A stretch of 64,000 nt of DNA from Batillaria attramentaria. Lineage: Eukaryota; Mollusca; Gastropoda; Batillariidae. Positions 22,820 to 36,778 of the stretch are shown here, piece after piece. Made by a program: the position numbers and the translations under genes. The notes beneath the pieces are model-generated. The model was not told the DNA's origin. It searched no databases and saw only the letters and a program-made list of their open reading frames with translations. Numbering within the stretch: the stretch's first letter is position 1; each line of letters opens with the position of its first letter. The stretch spans positions 542,001 through 606,000 of the forward strand of contig JACVVK020000337.1 in assembly GCA_018292915.2 (NCBI GenBank). The letters run 5' to 3'.

Positions 22820-24386
22820 TAAATATGTGCTTAATTCAGAGGTGGATGTGATATTTGTTGCTGGTATCCTGTTTGCCTGGTGAAAAGATTAGTTCGGACC
22901 TGTCTGGGCAAGGCCAGGAGATTGTCATGGATAGGGTGGGGACTCGTGGGTGCATTCTCCTTTGTCAGGTGCTTCTGTAGCCAAACTTTATTTGGCAGAA
23001 AAATGTTTACTCTTTCTCTCCATGCTCATGAGACAATACTGATGCTGCATCTGAAAGAGATTATCCTCTCTCCTGTCCATCTGAGAAATGTGGACTGCGA
23101 CTCTTTTTCCACATATTTCTTGCTTCTTTTACCAGTGATGTTGATGTTTGGCTTACTTTTGCATTGTTGGAATTAAGATATCTCTCTCATCGATACATTG
23201 GAAACGATACTCATGTGAAACTTAATTGTCCACATTATTTCACTCAGATTTGACTGAAATAATGGAAAAGGACCGAATGCTATATGCACAGTGTCAAGGA
23301 TAAACTTGCAAACAAAAGTCTGCAACAGGTTCTCTTGGTCAAAACATTTGAAAAGGGCGGAAACACCTTAGATGGTTATGCATGAGTTTATCTGCATAAA
23401 ATGCATGTCTTCTCAAATTGGGAAATCTGTTGGGCTTCTCTTGTTCTCTTTCTTCAGATTATTAACAAGTTCCTGCTGAGCATTGTCTTGCTGGCAGCTG
23501 GGAGCAAAAAGTCAAAAATTGTTGTTAACCTGTTACTTTGATCTCATGCAGACATCTGTGAAAGATAAATCAGAAGAGGTTGTTGCAGATTTGAATGACG
23601 TTAAAGAAATATAACTCCTTGCAGGTGCCTATATTCAAGCCAGATAGCAAGTTTGCAAATAGAGTAGCCTACACTAAGGTTAGGGTAACAGTTTGAGTTA
23701 GGACAGAAGGTTGAAGAGCCGCTGGCACATTCCCTTGTAGTATCTGGCTACTTCTGGCTGCAGCCACTGCTTGGGTTGACCCAGCGACGATGTGGTCTCT
23801 TCAAATATGATTTTGGTCTGTCCGTTTGTATGCATGTCTGCAGCTGTAAAAGGTCCACAAAGTTGCTCTGTCTTTGTAATAAACTTTCTTGTGCTTCAGC
23901 TGTGTCTTTACAGGTGTTAACAATTTTAGCTGTGACGCTCGATTGCATGTGTGTGTGTGTGTCTGTATGCCTACAGAAGTCCCCACAGTTCATGTGTCTC
24001 TCTCTTTCTCTTTCACACACATAAGGTGTAAACCAAGCATGCAGATGTCAGTAGAAAATGTTTATACATCATGATAATTAACTGTGTACAATGCAAGTAA
24101 TGTATCTACAAATCACAACAAGGCAATGAGATCTAACAAACACTCTTACAGATAACAGAAAAGATTTCAAATGATGCTCCGCTGTAACTACCAAGGGAAA
24201 AATGTTGTGTACCCTATACTAAGTGTGACCAATTATTGACTGCTTCATTTTTGTTAGGAAAATTTATTGAAGGAGAAAAAATTAAAAGGAGAAATAGCGA
24301 ACACAGAAACCATAAACTTTGAAACGGAGTTAGCTTTTACCATTCCTTAATCTCAAGTTGGGAAAGAAAAGTTTTGTGGTGTAGTT

Positions 24387-24392
24387 AATAAA
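24387..24392 (+). promoter_or_regulatory. Candidate poly(A) signal, PLXDC side
   Basis: AATAAA followed by a GT/T-rich stretch (TTTTTGTTCCTTTATTTTAT). The last such hexamer before the integrin-side signals; PLXDC could also end at 23878. Confidence 0.35.
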
Positions 24393-24435
24393 GTAGACAC
24401 TGTCCATGTATCCGCACAAATCCAATTTTTGTTCC

Positions 24436-24446
24436 TTTATTTTATT
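24436..24446 (-). promoter_or_regulatory. ITGA: Candidate poly(A) signals of the integrin gene
   Basis: Two overlapping hexamers, AATAAAATAAA when read on the minus strand. They are the first canonical signals after the stop at 28278. Confidence 0.5.
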
Positions 24447-25676
24447 GTTTTTGTTTTTCTTGATTGTTTTTCCCTTTCAAAAAAAAGCAAGAACAAACAA
24501 ACAAAGAAAACACCCCCCTTTGCAGACATTAAAAATGTCCATGAAGATATACCCAGAGGATCAAACTTCATGAATCAGAAGAACGTTCTGAATATCAAGT
24601 ATCATTTCACGCAGGCAACAACTACAGAACACAAACTAGTACGCTTTTAAGACAAGTATGTCCTAGTCAAATAACATACAAAATTACACAAAATGCATAC
24701 ACAAAGCCCATGATGATGAACTTAATTATGAACAGCTTAATCACACACAAAAATCTTTCATTTGAACACGAACAAAACACAGAAACACCACACGTTTATA
24801 TACGGCAACACAGTTGACCAATGTTACACAAGTAAACTGTAATGATACAAAATGTGTAGTTTATATACCTCATGGCATCACTGCACTTTAGCTGCAGAGC
24901 AACAGGACAGTTAAACAATATGTAGAAACAGACTACATGTACTTGTAAGCACTGCAGCAACAGAATTCACTTGAGCCCGTCCGCTGTTCTATTCCCTACG
25001 GTAATCAAAAATTTGAAAGTTCCAGAACAAAAAAGCCAAATTTCAGCTTAAAGCACATGTACATACATGTAAGTACATTCACCAACAGCTCTACACACAA
25101 TCCTCAAAATCATGAAATTTGGGGGTAAACTTATAAAATGTACGTGAAGAATGTGTCATCAAAAACCTGCGAGCACAATAGCGTACGTGCATGATTTCTC
25201 TGCTGATTTTGAATTACAGGGGTTGTTTCTGCATACAAAACGAATGAAGCAGGTACATGCAGTGAACCATAAAACAGTCTTGGTGACATATAGCATGGAC
25301 GGAAATACTGTTACATAATAAACAGACTATTCCCTCAACTAATGTGCATTTTAAAAAATCTATTTGGTGGTGGTGATGGTTGGGGAGGGAGGGGAAGGGG
25401 CCGGATTTGTATTTGTGCTGGGTGTGAAAGAAATGGTGTGGTGGTTCTTGGTACATGTACATGTGCTCTACTGTGTGTGCAGCGGTGGAGAACAAATAAA
25501 TATTAACACACAATGAAGTATCAACAGGGCCTTTCAAAGACATCAGAATGAAACTAAAAAAGCGTCAAGCGTGAATTACAATCAGGTAGATAACACAGAA
25601 AAACGATAACAGATGAATGCACGGAAAACACCTATAAAGCAATGTCACTGAAATCCCTGCGTATGGCGCCAAATCA

Positions 25677-25677
<1 letters not shown>

Positions 25678-25760
<83 letters not shown>

Positions 25761-25801
25761 CACACGCACACACACGCACACACACACACACACACACACA
25801 C
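25678..25801. repeat. CA microsatellite
   Basis: CA repeat interrupted by AAACGCACACGC-type variants; sense UG in the inferred integrin 3' UTR. Confidence 0.95.
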
Positions 25802-28277
25802 TACACGTAAGATGCATTCGCACGACGAAACTCAGCAGAAAAGCGTACAGCATAAATAAATCACATACAACCAATAATTAAACCTGCAAATATACCACAT
25901 CAGTAAATGCACAATATGAATTTCTTGCACAACCCCCACAACACACACAGACAGTCTCGCAAAGCATGGAGTTAGAAAAAAAAAAAAAACAACCCAACCC
26001 CAACCTGTATCAAAGTACATATATGCAATTTAGAAATGTTTTACTTTTGCTAATATGTGATGTTACAAAAGCAAAGATACATAATTATACTCAATATTGA
26101 AAGTGTACAGTGTACGCTGGAACTTTTTAACAGCACCCGGTAATTTTAAAATTCCATTGATCTGAAGTTTCCATTTCCCTTCCCACCTTCAAAGCAAAAG
26201 AAAATTTTAAAATAAGGTACAAAACAAAGAAGCAAAGCACACAGATGTTATCCTACATTCCAAATTAGTTCTATTACTACATTTTACTCTATTATTTTCT
26301 GCGTTTAATGTATGCTACAAGCATACACTGTAATTCATCTGGTTGCGTGGCGTTAAGCCCTAAACAACTGTCTAACTACATGTAACTGTAATTCATCTGT
26401 TCTTTGAGAGGGTGCAACAAAAATGATGTTACAAAATAATGCACATAAAAAACAAACACAAAGCTGATCATCGTATACAGACAAATGTGAAACAACAAAA
26501 GGCATTTCAGATGTAAATCACTCTAACAGGCATAATGTGTAGCACCAATAATTTTCTGCCTGTAGAATAGTCAAAACACAGTGTCAACAGGGACGTGTGA
26601 GATTCAGACTATTAAAGGTGTTTCAGCATCACTGAAGGTTCCAACACCTTGTACTGCTTCGGCTGGGGATGTTCTTTGATAAATGGAAATAACCCTTTAG
26701 ACTAAATCCAATTTGCACCCACAGACATGCAGCAGACATGTTCTTGCAGGAAAATATTTAGAAGTTTTGATTGAGGCGTATTCTACCAACCTTATTCTGA
26801 CTAAGTGATAAAAACCACCATTGTTGTTTTCACCAGCTAGTCAGGACAAGTATTGTCTCTGTGATACTCCAATGCAGTACAGTGTAGTCATAAAAAAGGA
26901 AGAAAATCATATGACAAAAGTTATGTACCAGTATATTGCATAGTGTAAAAGTGATCTAGACACAGTTTCCTGCTAACACATAGGAAAACTGCTGGTGTTT
27001 TCAAATGGAAATACCCAAGCATGCCCCGAATGAAGTATTTAAAAAAAAAGAGAAAAGAAAGAAAGAAAAAAGAACACAGGATATTATGTTCTAGCACCAA
27101 ATATATTTGTAAGCAGAACTGTCATACGATATAAACATACTGTTGCAAAATTCAACGTAGTTTCTTAGTCATATGCTGTCATCTTGAAATCACCTAAAAG
27201 TCTCCTTTGGCACATATTAAAACTGAAGCACACATTATGCAGCAGGAACTCAGACACACCACTCGTGATCTTCACTGAATGTGAAAGATCCTAAACTAAC
27301 AGTGTCATGGAAAGTGCACAGAATACGCCACTGCCCTTCGTTGTTGTAATCTTCATCTTTCACCTTAACTTTTCTAGCATGACCAATCAAGACCATTTCT
27401 CTCTGCAGTACGTACTTTACAGTGCAATACATCATTCTGAGTCGAGGTAAACCTACCCCATGAGATACAAGTACTGCTGTTTGCCTAAAAACACTGGTAG
27501 GTAATGCTGCTCTTAGAAAAATACCAGCAGGAACTGCAGTACAGGAATGGGTTGTAGAAGGGTTGAATTCCTCTTGACAATATTTCTTTCCATCTGAGCT
27601 ATTTTGTGCAGTGCATGTTCAAAACAACCACACCTCAGGGACACGCGAGCATGTACCCAACAGTCAGCATACTCAGGCGAAATGGACATGTATATCCAGA
27701 ATTGGAACGTTGCCTACATTACTTTATAACAGGCTGCCTTAATTCTTTACACAGTTTCAGTGTAGTCTTGCTCACAGTGATAGTAAAAGATATGGTTATG
27801 CCAGAGTGTAGTGGTTGAGGCAACTGCTGTTCAACTTGCATGCTTCACACTAATAAACTGCTTATAGATACCATCTCATAACAAACTTCAGACGAAAAAT
27901 AGAAAAGGTTGCTCACGGTACTTACATATTACCTTTCTATCATCAAACACTGCGGCAATTACAGTGACTATAAAGCTTATCTGGCAATACAGCCTGTCAC
28001 AGATTCGAGTACCAACCTACATCTTTGTCAGAAAATTGCGATATCAGCTTCCCTAAGATGTTATCAATGCAGTATATCACTCCGTGAAAAGCTTCATAAA
28101 TACTGCCTCATACAGAAATGTTTCACAGTTGTTTGCAGAGGATACCTTTTGCGGCTGCCACCAACTTTGAATATGCACTCAGTTGCAAGCAATGGAAAGC
28201 TCAGTATTCACAATTTTTTTTCTTTTTCTTCTTCTGCATGTTGTCTGGTGCACAAGCATGGAGTTTTGCTGCAGCTC

Positions 28278-28370
28278 TCACTCGTAGATTTTGTTGTCAA
28301 TGTTTGAAGACTTCACCCCAGCCACCATGTAACCTTCATCTTCAGGTTTCCTCCGTTTGAAGAATCCACA
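28278..28370 (-). CDS. ITGA: Integrin alpha exon 27 (GFFKR tail and stop)
   Basis: Encodes [20 protein letters not shown] and then [10 protein letters not shown] before TGA (28278-28280). GFFKR is the near-invariant salt-bridge and adaptor motif of integrin alpha tails. The acceptor is ctgtttcag, phase 0. Confidence 0.98.
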   Translation of the reverse strand, partial: CGFFKRRKPEDEGYMVAGVKSSNIDNKIYE

Positions 28371-31300
28371 CTGAAACAGAAATGAGTGATCACTGAAAAT
28401 ATACATGTACTTTAGAATGCACAGTTCTCTTATAGAGTCTTTACAGCAGATGAAATCAAATGCCATTAGTCATAAACAATACATATTTTTGTTTTTTGTT
28501 CTTGTTTCGTCGTCTATTTGCGTGGCTGAGAACTGCTCACCGCGAAGAGTGTTACGCCTGTGATTGCTCTGTGATAATTTGGTCTGTTAATTTGAAAGAT
28601 ACAGACTTCCTGTTTATGCTGTTTTTCACTAGCTTCACCACTACACATACATGCATTTAACACTGCCAGGCCATGAGTAGAATTCACAGCAAGCTCTGAG
28701 GCTGGGTCAATTTTTACTACACATGAGTGTAAGGAAGACAGTACATAATTATGATGCTGACGTAGAGATCCACGTGATATAAACAGCAAAGCAACATTCC
28801 CCACTACTGTCTCACATATCCCTAGCAGAGCTTCCTGGTCAAACCAACCTTGTTCTGCGAAACACATGCAGCGGAGTGCTGAATATCAAAGTGGGGGTGG
28901 GTGGGTGTTTGGGAGTTTAACGTCCTTTTCAAACACATATGGGTGATATCAAAGACGGGGTAACGATGAAAGAGCCTGCACAATATTTGGCCCCAGCCGG
29001 GATTCAAACTCATGACCCGAGCATTGGAAGTCCAACGCTCTACCATTCGGCCACCCCGGCTCCCGAATATAAAAAGTATCAGCATCCTAGTGGTCACGAT
29101 ATAATATATACCATCCAAATCAAAATGCCAGTCTCAAGTCTTGAACAGAGGGTCCTGCAGCAGACTGACTGGTCCAGTTGTCATGGCTACGATACTCACC
29201 CACCAGAGAAGCAAGATCAACAATAGGAGTGCCAGTAGACCGCCTGTTATGGCCAAGCCGATGACCCACCACTCCACTTTCTTTGTGCCTGTCCTCAATC
29301 TGTCCGTGTTCACTGTTGTAATAATCTGGAACACAATGGAACAATATCCCATATTAAATATGACGTAGCTACAACTGCACATAGCTACAACTGCAGCTGC
29401 ATGCACAGTGACCTGTAAATGCACAGTAAATGCTCTGATCAACTGATAATGATAATGAAAATTATTGACAAATAATTAATTTTGTGTAAGGGCTCTTCCC
29501 TAATGCCCTTGCAGACAATGCAGATAGCAGTAGTAGTCCCCCTTGGATAGAGATTGGCTTTGGCGTGCATCCTTTAAATTTTGTTTGCATAATTATTCCG
29601 CTCAAGTTTGCCTGTATCACAGCCATGCAAAGCTTTTTAATCTGATCAATTAATAATAATAATAATAACCATCACTACATGAGTGAAAACAGAGACAGGC
29701 ATATGCCTATAAATTAGTGAGAAACCACACAAACCACATGCTCATCTGTTCTAAAACAAATGCTATATTCTGCAGAGGCTTGTAATCTTACCGCTGGTAT
29801 CTTTAACCCTGGTTCTGCTGAATTAATTTGTCTCATGCTCAAAAAGCCATAGAGGTAGCCCAGAATATTACGGGTGGGGGGTGTTTGGGGGTTTAACGTC
29901 CTTTTCCACCACATAGGGTGATATCAAAGACAGGGGCAATGATGAAAAAGCCAGCACAAATATTTGGCCCCAGCCAGGATACGAACTCACGACCTGAGCA
30001 TTGAGAGTCCAACGCTGTACCATTCGGCCACCCCGGCTACCCCCAGAATATTACGGACTCAACATCCACCAGGGTTAAACTGAATATCACGTACTCTGCC
30101 ACCACTCTGTCAATAACATGGACTGAGGCCACTGTTCAAAAAAGTGGAAATTGTATCAGAAAGAAAGCAGCAAGTGGGTGTGATTATGAACTGATAAAAC
30201 CTGAAACAGATTCAAGCACTTACAGATCTTCGTGCTGTGGCAAACCGTGAAACATTTACAGATGCCAGGTTGTAGGGTAAAGACTTGATGCGCGCTGAGG
30301 CACTGGAGCGTATGTGGTAAACCTGAGCACGATCTCTCCGCTGAAACACAAAATCAGATTTGTAAAATCCAAAACGAGCTAAAGAACGTAAACATACAAT
30401 TTGAGGGCTTCACATCTGTGTCATTCATCAGTCATTTTTTAAATGTCTGCATGATTTTTACTTTCCTGGCAAGGCAGACACACTGTAATTTCTGTGCCAC
30501 ATTGGACAATATTCTGGACAAATGTATACTTTTACAATCAGCCAGGACATTTGTCATATTATAGCTGAGACACATGGATATGAAGTCCTCGGAATGTATA
30601 TAAGCATACGATTCAACGCTGCCATTTTAGATGAAAAGCCAGGAGGGTGATGTACAGACAACACACTGATGAACATGTAGGTTAAGAAATTTGTTATGGG
30701 CCGGGCCGGGGTAGATGTAAGTGTATGCATACAGAAGTAGTGGGATGGTGGCAGAAGATATCATATTATCAACCATACCTGCAGCAGAACAGGAAAACCT
30801 CTCACTTATAGGCATATGAGTTACATGTACAATAATGGCATGTACTGCAAGATGTAAGTAAGTTACAAACACACATTGTACACTTGCTGTACATAAAATG
30901 TCACATTTTCATAATAAACATTTTACATTCTGGAGTTTCACTTTTATTTCTGACTTTTAAGGTATGCATATGGTACGTAATACACATGCACTGCATATAT
31001 AAATCCATTCAAACAACGGTGGGGGGCTGTGTCAGTCATATCATCATCATCATCATCATGCATACACCCAAATCTCACTTTTAGATCTGTTCAAGTATCA
31101 CAGTACAAAGCCTGTGTTATATATTTTTGTTAGCATTCAAGGCTGAATTTGTCAAATATATTTTGTCACAAACACTCTGAACAGGCATGCACAATCTGCG
31201 CACATCTACGGATTAACGGGGTCACAGAGCAATCGAGCGCACTTGTTTAGCACAGTACTCTAGCAGCTACTTGTAGTTTCAAGAGCTGTCTGTCTGTCTG

Positions 31301-32501
31301 TCTGCACCTGCTCCCTTCCTGATCTGTGTCCTTGAATCTACAGATAATTCTCACTGTTTCCCTTCATCACTTGAAACCTTATTTTCTGTAAGTACATGCA
31401 CACTGCAGCTCATTCCACTATAAGCCTAGCTGTCTTCCGTTGTATGTCACCTAAACAAAATCTACAAATGGAGGCAGAGGCACATGCCTTGATCAGGCAG
31501 GGGCTCTAACTACAGCCACTTCACTATACTAGCTGCTCTTGTGCTAGTTTCCTGACAACCATCATCAACAATAAAAGCAGAGTCAGAGAACGGATCTAGG
31601 GTGTTTTTTTTTTTTTTTTTTCCTAACAAATCCTTCAATCACGTGCTGATGATTTTGCATACATGCTGTTTTCGTCTGACTGCTTCAACAGCGTGAGGCA
31701 AGGGAAAGCAAAGCAATGTTCCAACATACACTTCTAGATTATCTTCACACTGCACACCTGGTCTCTTTCATCAAGTGCATCCCTGTGCATTCAGCTTTAA
31801 AGCTCCTGAAGTTATTTCCAGTTAAATATTTGCAGAAACTGAACATGAGTAGCTGCTAATTTCTACAGTGCCTTCATTTCTCATGGCCGGGCAATTACAA
31901 ACATAAACTGTGAACTACAATTAAAAAAAAAAAAAAACTTTATTGTCCCTTTCGGGAAATTTCAGCTGCTTCTCCTGGGGGAAGCGCGTCACCGCAGTGC
32001 AGCGCCACCCAATACCTATCCTATATATTTTTTTTTTTTACAATTTTGCTGCAGAAGCTGTGAAAGAAACTAAAATCACATGTACTTTCGCCTTCAGAGT
32101 GTTAAGTGAAGTGTTAATTTTACAAGTCTAAGCTGTGGTTCATTAAAAAGCATGTTTATATGCCTTCATATTTATATATATATACAAACACTGGCTTGTG
32201 GAGGGGTAAGAAATGCAATCCTTTTAAATCTCTTTCTCAAAGCAGCAGTTTTCATGCAGCAATGGATACTGTATGCATGGATATAAAGATATACCTCATT
32301 CAAATCGGAATCCATCCACTGAGACCAAGGGAAATTTTGAACATATGCCGTAAGTATGAGTATAAACAAAGATGCAGTTAGCTGAGAACCAGGTACAAAT
32401 CTCCCAGTACACAGGTGGTAATTAAAACATCAGTGTCTATGAACTTTGGAAAAGGTAAATTAGTTTTAACTCTCTCTTCCGCTCTCTCTCTCTCTCTCTC
32501 T

Positions 32502-32574
<73 letters not shown>

Positions 32575-33881
32575 ACACACTGCTGTAAAGAGTCCACAGA
32601 ACACAACATTTTCCACAATAAACTAGCTAGCAGTAAACAACGTCAACACCATCTAGCAATTAAGATAACAAGTTAAATCTGTCCAGAAACAGGGTCATTA
32701 GTGAAATAACATCAAAACACCAAGACAAACATCAGCACCAGATGACACAGTATGTGCTTATACTCACTCTCATAAATCCGCGGACGTTAAGTTTTGATCT
32801 GATCTTGAGGACGAAGCTGTCAAGTTTGCCTAGGTACCCCACCATGCACTGAATCACTGTGCACCGTCGACTGCTGCAGGACTAGAAACACACACAAATC
32901 TGTGATGTATACTACTACTACTATTTAAAGTAAGCGCATTAATATATAACCCAAATATATGGATCAAAACGCCACAAGCTAAACCCAACACACACGCTCA
33001 CGTGAATCACACATATTCTCCACACACTGGACATGAACACATTACAATCAGCTATTTAAGTTTTGGAATTTTAGAATTGCATTTTTTGTTGTTGTTGTTG
33101 TGGGTTGAACATTTTCAAAGCAGAGGGTGAGAAATTCAGAGTACCAGGAGAGAACCCCCGACGGTCGGCCTGAATGAATGGTTCCACATACGAGAATGAA
33201 AAATTCTTCTCCCTGACTGGGACTCGAACCTGACCTCTCGCATTGGTGACTATATAAGTCTTAACCACTAGAGCACCGACCGCCCATACAGATACATTGT
33301 TGCACATGCTGCAGACTTGATGTGCAGCTGCTGATGTAGTCACTATCTGTCTTTCTCTTCATTTCTCTCTATGACGTTTACATGTACATGTACTTTACTT
33401 ATCTTCTGTCTACTATTGTAAAAAGAGATGTGTCAACGTTTTGGGGTGACTGCATACCGAGCATAGTAAAGGATGACAGGAACTGTACGCATCTCCTGCA
33501 CTATGCTTAAAATCTACTTACGCCAAAATTCAGCAACACTGGTATGTGCTGCATGCAATTCTGTTGTGTCTGTATATAATTTACACAAAAAAAGAAGAAA
33601 AAAAAAGAAAGAAGAGGTAACGTACCAGTACCACACCATCCCCTCGTTGCTCATCCTCAAATTCATCCTGGTCGCTAGGCAACAAGATCTGCACCTCCCT
33701 GCCACCAGGCCGAGCGTAGCCAACTTTCTGCAAGCAAAGTAGCACAAGTACTTCAAAACTGAACTGAACATGAGGTGTAGTATGTCACAGATGCCATGTT
33801 GTGTCATCAGCGCCTCCCATGCCACAGAGGACTGACATCAATAAATTATATACATGTACTCTGCTTTGGAAATGTTCATGT

Positions 33882-33949
<68 letters not shown>

Positions 33950-36710
33950 CCAATTCTAAATTCCAAAACTTAAATAGCTGAGCTGACCCTTTGCACGTCA
34001 CATGATTGTACAATGTAGTGTCTTTATGTCCAATGTGTGAGAGAATGTGTGTGCTTCACATGAGCGTGCGTGTTGGGTTCAGTTCGGGGCACTTGGAGAC
34101 GATTCAAGAAATTGGGTGAAGCACCTGAACACACTCAGTTATTATTATTACAGCACTGAGATCTTGTTGGATTTCACAGAACGCACGCTGAAGCATATTC
34201 CGGTGAGGTATACGTATGCAAAGTAAGGTAAAACTGAACATACTGTGGCGTTTTCTGGTGTGACAAGCTGGATGACGCACTGTCCAGTGCCGTTCAGCTG
34301 CAGTTTGCCTTCCAACTCCAGAATGGGGTTGCCGCGCCGATCATGACTGGGCCACAGGATCTGAAGCATGACCTCCTTTGTGGAGCTTGGACCGATGTTA
34401 CTCAGCTGCAACGGACATCAGTCACACATTCAGTTCATCTCCCTAGGACGAGCATGTCGCAATAGTACAGTGCCACCTAATCCCCCCACCCCTCCCCGTC
34501 TTTTTTTTTTTTTTTTTCCTGCATGCATAGTGTGTGTTTGTCTTCCATCCCGTGGCCCCTGGTGATTGGGGTCTTTAACACACACACTTGATGTTGTGCA
34601 CGCGTGTGTACACAAAGGCGAGACAGGCTGCACATGAATACAGCAAAAATAAACCAGCAGGCTTAAAATTTCCCCACATAAAGCCTTGAAACTTTTGTGA
34701 ATCTCTCTCCATGCAGTCAGTAGCTGAGGTTATTTATCTATGTATATCACAGATCCCTGTGGTCTAATTTTGTAGTATACTGAAGCAAGGCATTTCTCTA
34801 TACATGTATTTTCAACAGTCTCAAAGATGACATGGGGGGGGGGGGGGGGGGATTGCTGAGAGAACACGGATGGGGCGCATATACTGCTGGGCTTTTCCAA
34901 GCACAAAAATACAACACTGAACTGAATTTATGGTGACAATGTGTGTTCCGCCTCGCAGTAAAGCTTTTGTCATTGTTGACTTTGGCCGCAACAGTGAGGC
35001 TTTCACCAATGTGTGGATTATATCTTCAGCCGAGAGAAGCTCCTAGCATAAAAATTACCGACATACTCTGGCAACAGAGGTTTTAAGTCCTTTGAAGCCA
35101 GGGTGCATTATGCCCACGTGGCAAGGCAACTGGAAACATGCCGAGACACACAAAATCTTCTCATCCAAGGGGGGATGACCCTGGGGGTGGTCAGCCAAGG
35201 AATGTCATCAACAATGTGTGTTGCTATACTATACATAATGAAGACCACAAACCTGGTAGACATGTTCCACTCTGCGACTGTCGTCCACTCCAGCAACGTA
35301 CACTTGACTTGTATTCAATATGACTTGTTCTGGTTCAGATTTCCTGTGTAACAATATTATGTAACGCCATTTGTACCTAACTGGGGATTTCGTGATAAAC
35401 CGAGTTTAACACACAAAAAAGTTTTTCTCAAGAAAGGCCGAGTTTTCGTGTTAAACTCGTTTTTTCGTGTTAAACTTGGTTCTTCGTGTTAAACTCGGTT
35501 TTTCATGTTAAACTCGGGTTTTCTCGCTTTTTTTCCAAAATGGCAAAGAGATAAACTGAGTTTATCACGAAATCCTCGGTTAGGTGGAAATGGCGTTCAG
35601 TCAGGAATGTTTCAGATCAAGAGGCACTCCAGGCAACGTACAGTTCAAGGGACGCCACGAAGATAAAACACAGCAGAAGCGAGCTACATACACATCAATT
35701 TCAGTTTATATGTATATGTACAAAGAAGCAAACTTCAAATGACCTCTAAACTGATCTGTGCAACTCATAGATAGAGGTGACTACCAGACAACATGGAAGT
35801 TTTACAAGTCTGAGGATCCGAGTTCTCCATGCTCAGTCACTCGAAGGACACAATATATTTCAGCCACACAAGTGGCGTATATTTTACAATTTTCTACGTC
35901 TTTGGTCACTCTAGTCTAGCAACCAAACTCTGTTTTGCGCATGTTATGCAAGCATCTATAGCATTCATGAAAAGATTGACAGTGGTAATTGCTTCAAGTA
36001 AGTTTTTTTTTTTTTTTTGGGGGGGGGGGGAGGGGGCTGGGGGGGGGAATATGGTGAAAGTGTCAGAATGTATACACGCCTACCGTTGACATCAATAATG
36101 TCAAGTGTCAAAACTGTTTGTTTCCCTTACCCATAGATGGTAATGTCCGCAGAGGCTGTGACTGGAATTTCCACTGTGGCACTGTTGTCTTTGGTGTCGG
36201 ACAGTTCCTCAGGGTTGGTGCTGGAAATTGAATTATGACATCAAACACTGCAGTCAAGCACAGGTGAAAATAGCCACTGAACTTCACAGCTACATTATAC
36301 AACTAGTGTCATGCAGATAACCGTCTTTGATCTACCCTTTGGGTTTCACATCCGTGGGATCTGTTACTGGACATACGTCCTGGTTGAATAAAAATAGTAT
36401 AGGACATAAATAAGAAGAAATTGCCGCAAAAACAACAGAACATATGCACGGCTAGTAACTTCATTCTAGCACAGAGCAGCTGATACAGGGGAAGATTTCT
36501 GTGTGTAAATGATAATCTGAAATCTAATAGTAATAATGTCAGCCAAGACAAGACTAACCTGTTGACCTGCAGGATGAAGATAAGAGCATCTGTGGTCTCA
36601 TTGGTGTCTTTGGCTGACACTCGCAGCGTGAAACTCGACTGCAAAACCACAGAGTACATGTAGACTCGTAGGAGAATGCACACGCGCACAGACACACAGA
36701 CACACAGACA

Positions 36711-36778
<68 letters not shown>

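Larger units (their letters stand above)
16079..24420 (+). other. PLXDC 3' UTR and/or intergenic region
   Basis: No coding homology seen. After the stop come a CA block (16402-16518), homopolymer runs, three dispersed copies of a motif with TGCACAGATTTTAGT (near 17150, 17240 and 19680), SINE-B copy 1, a CA tract (21532-21592), a 22-bp tandem repeat and a small inverted-repeat element. How much of this is transcribed is unknown. AATAAA occurs at 20024 (inside the SINE), 23878 and 24387. Confidence 0.5.
24421..28277 (-). other. Integrin alpha 3' UTR (inferred)
   Basis: 3.86 kb after the integrin stop, AT-rich and mostly unique, with no homology to known coding sequence. The only long repeat is the CA block at 25678-25801. 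On this strand no AATAAA occurs until 24446-24436, which suggests one long UTR. Confidence 0.55.

Noticed and set aside
28118..28360. Plus-strand frame opposite the integrin last exon
   Set aside because: It is the antisense shadow of the GFFKR exon and its 3' UTR.
31921..32040. Possible SINE or LINE end (CTTTATTGTCCCTTTCGGGA)
   Set aside because: It resembles retroelement ends, but only one copy is in the window, so no boundaries or family can be supported.
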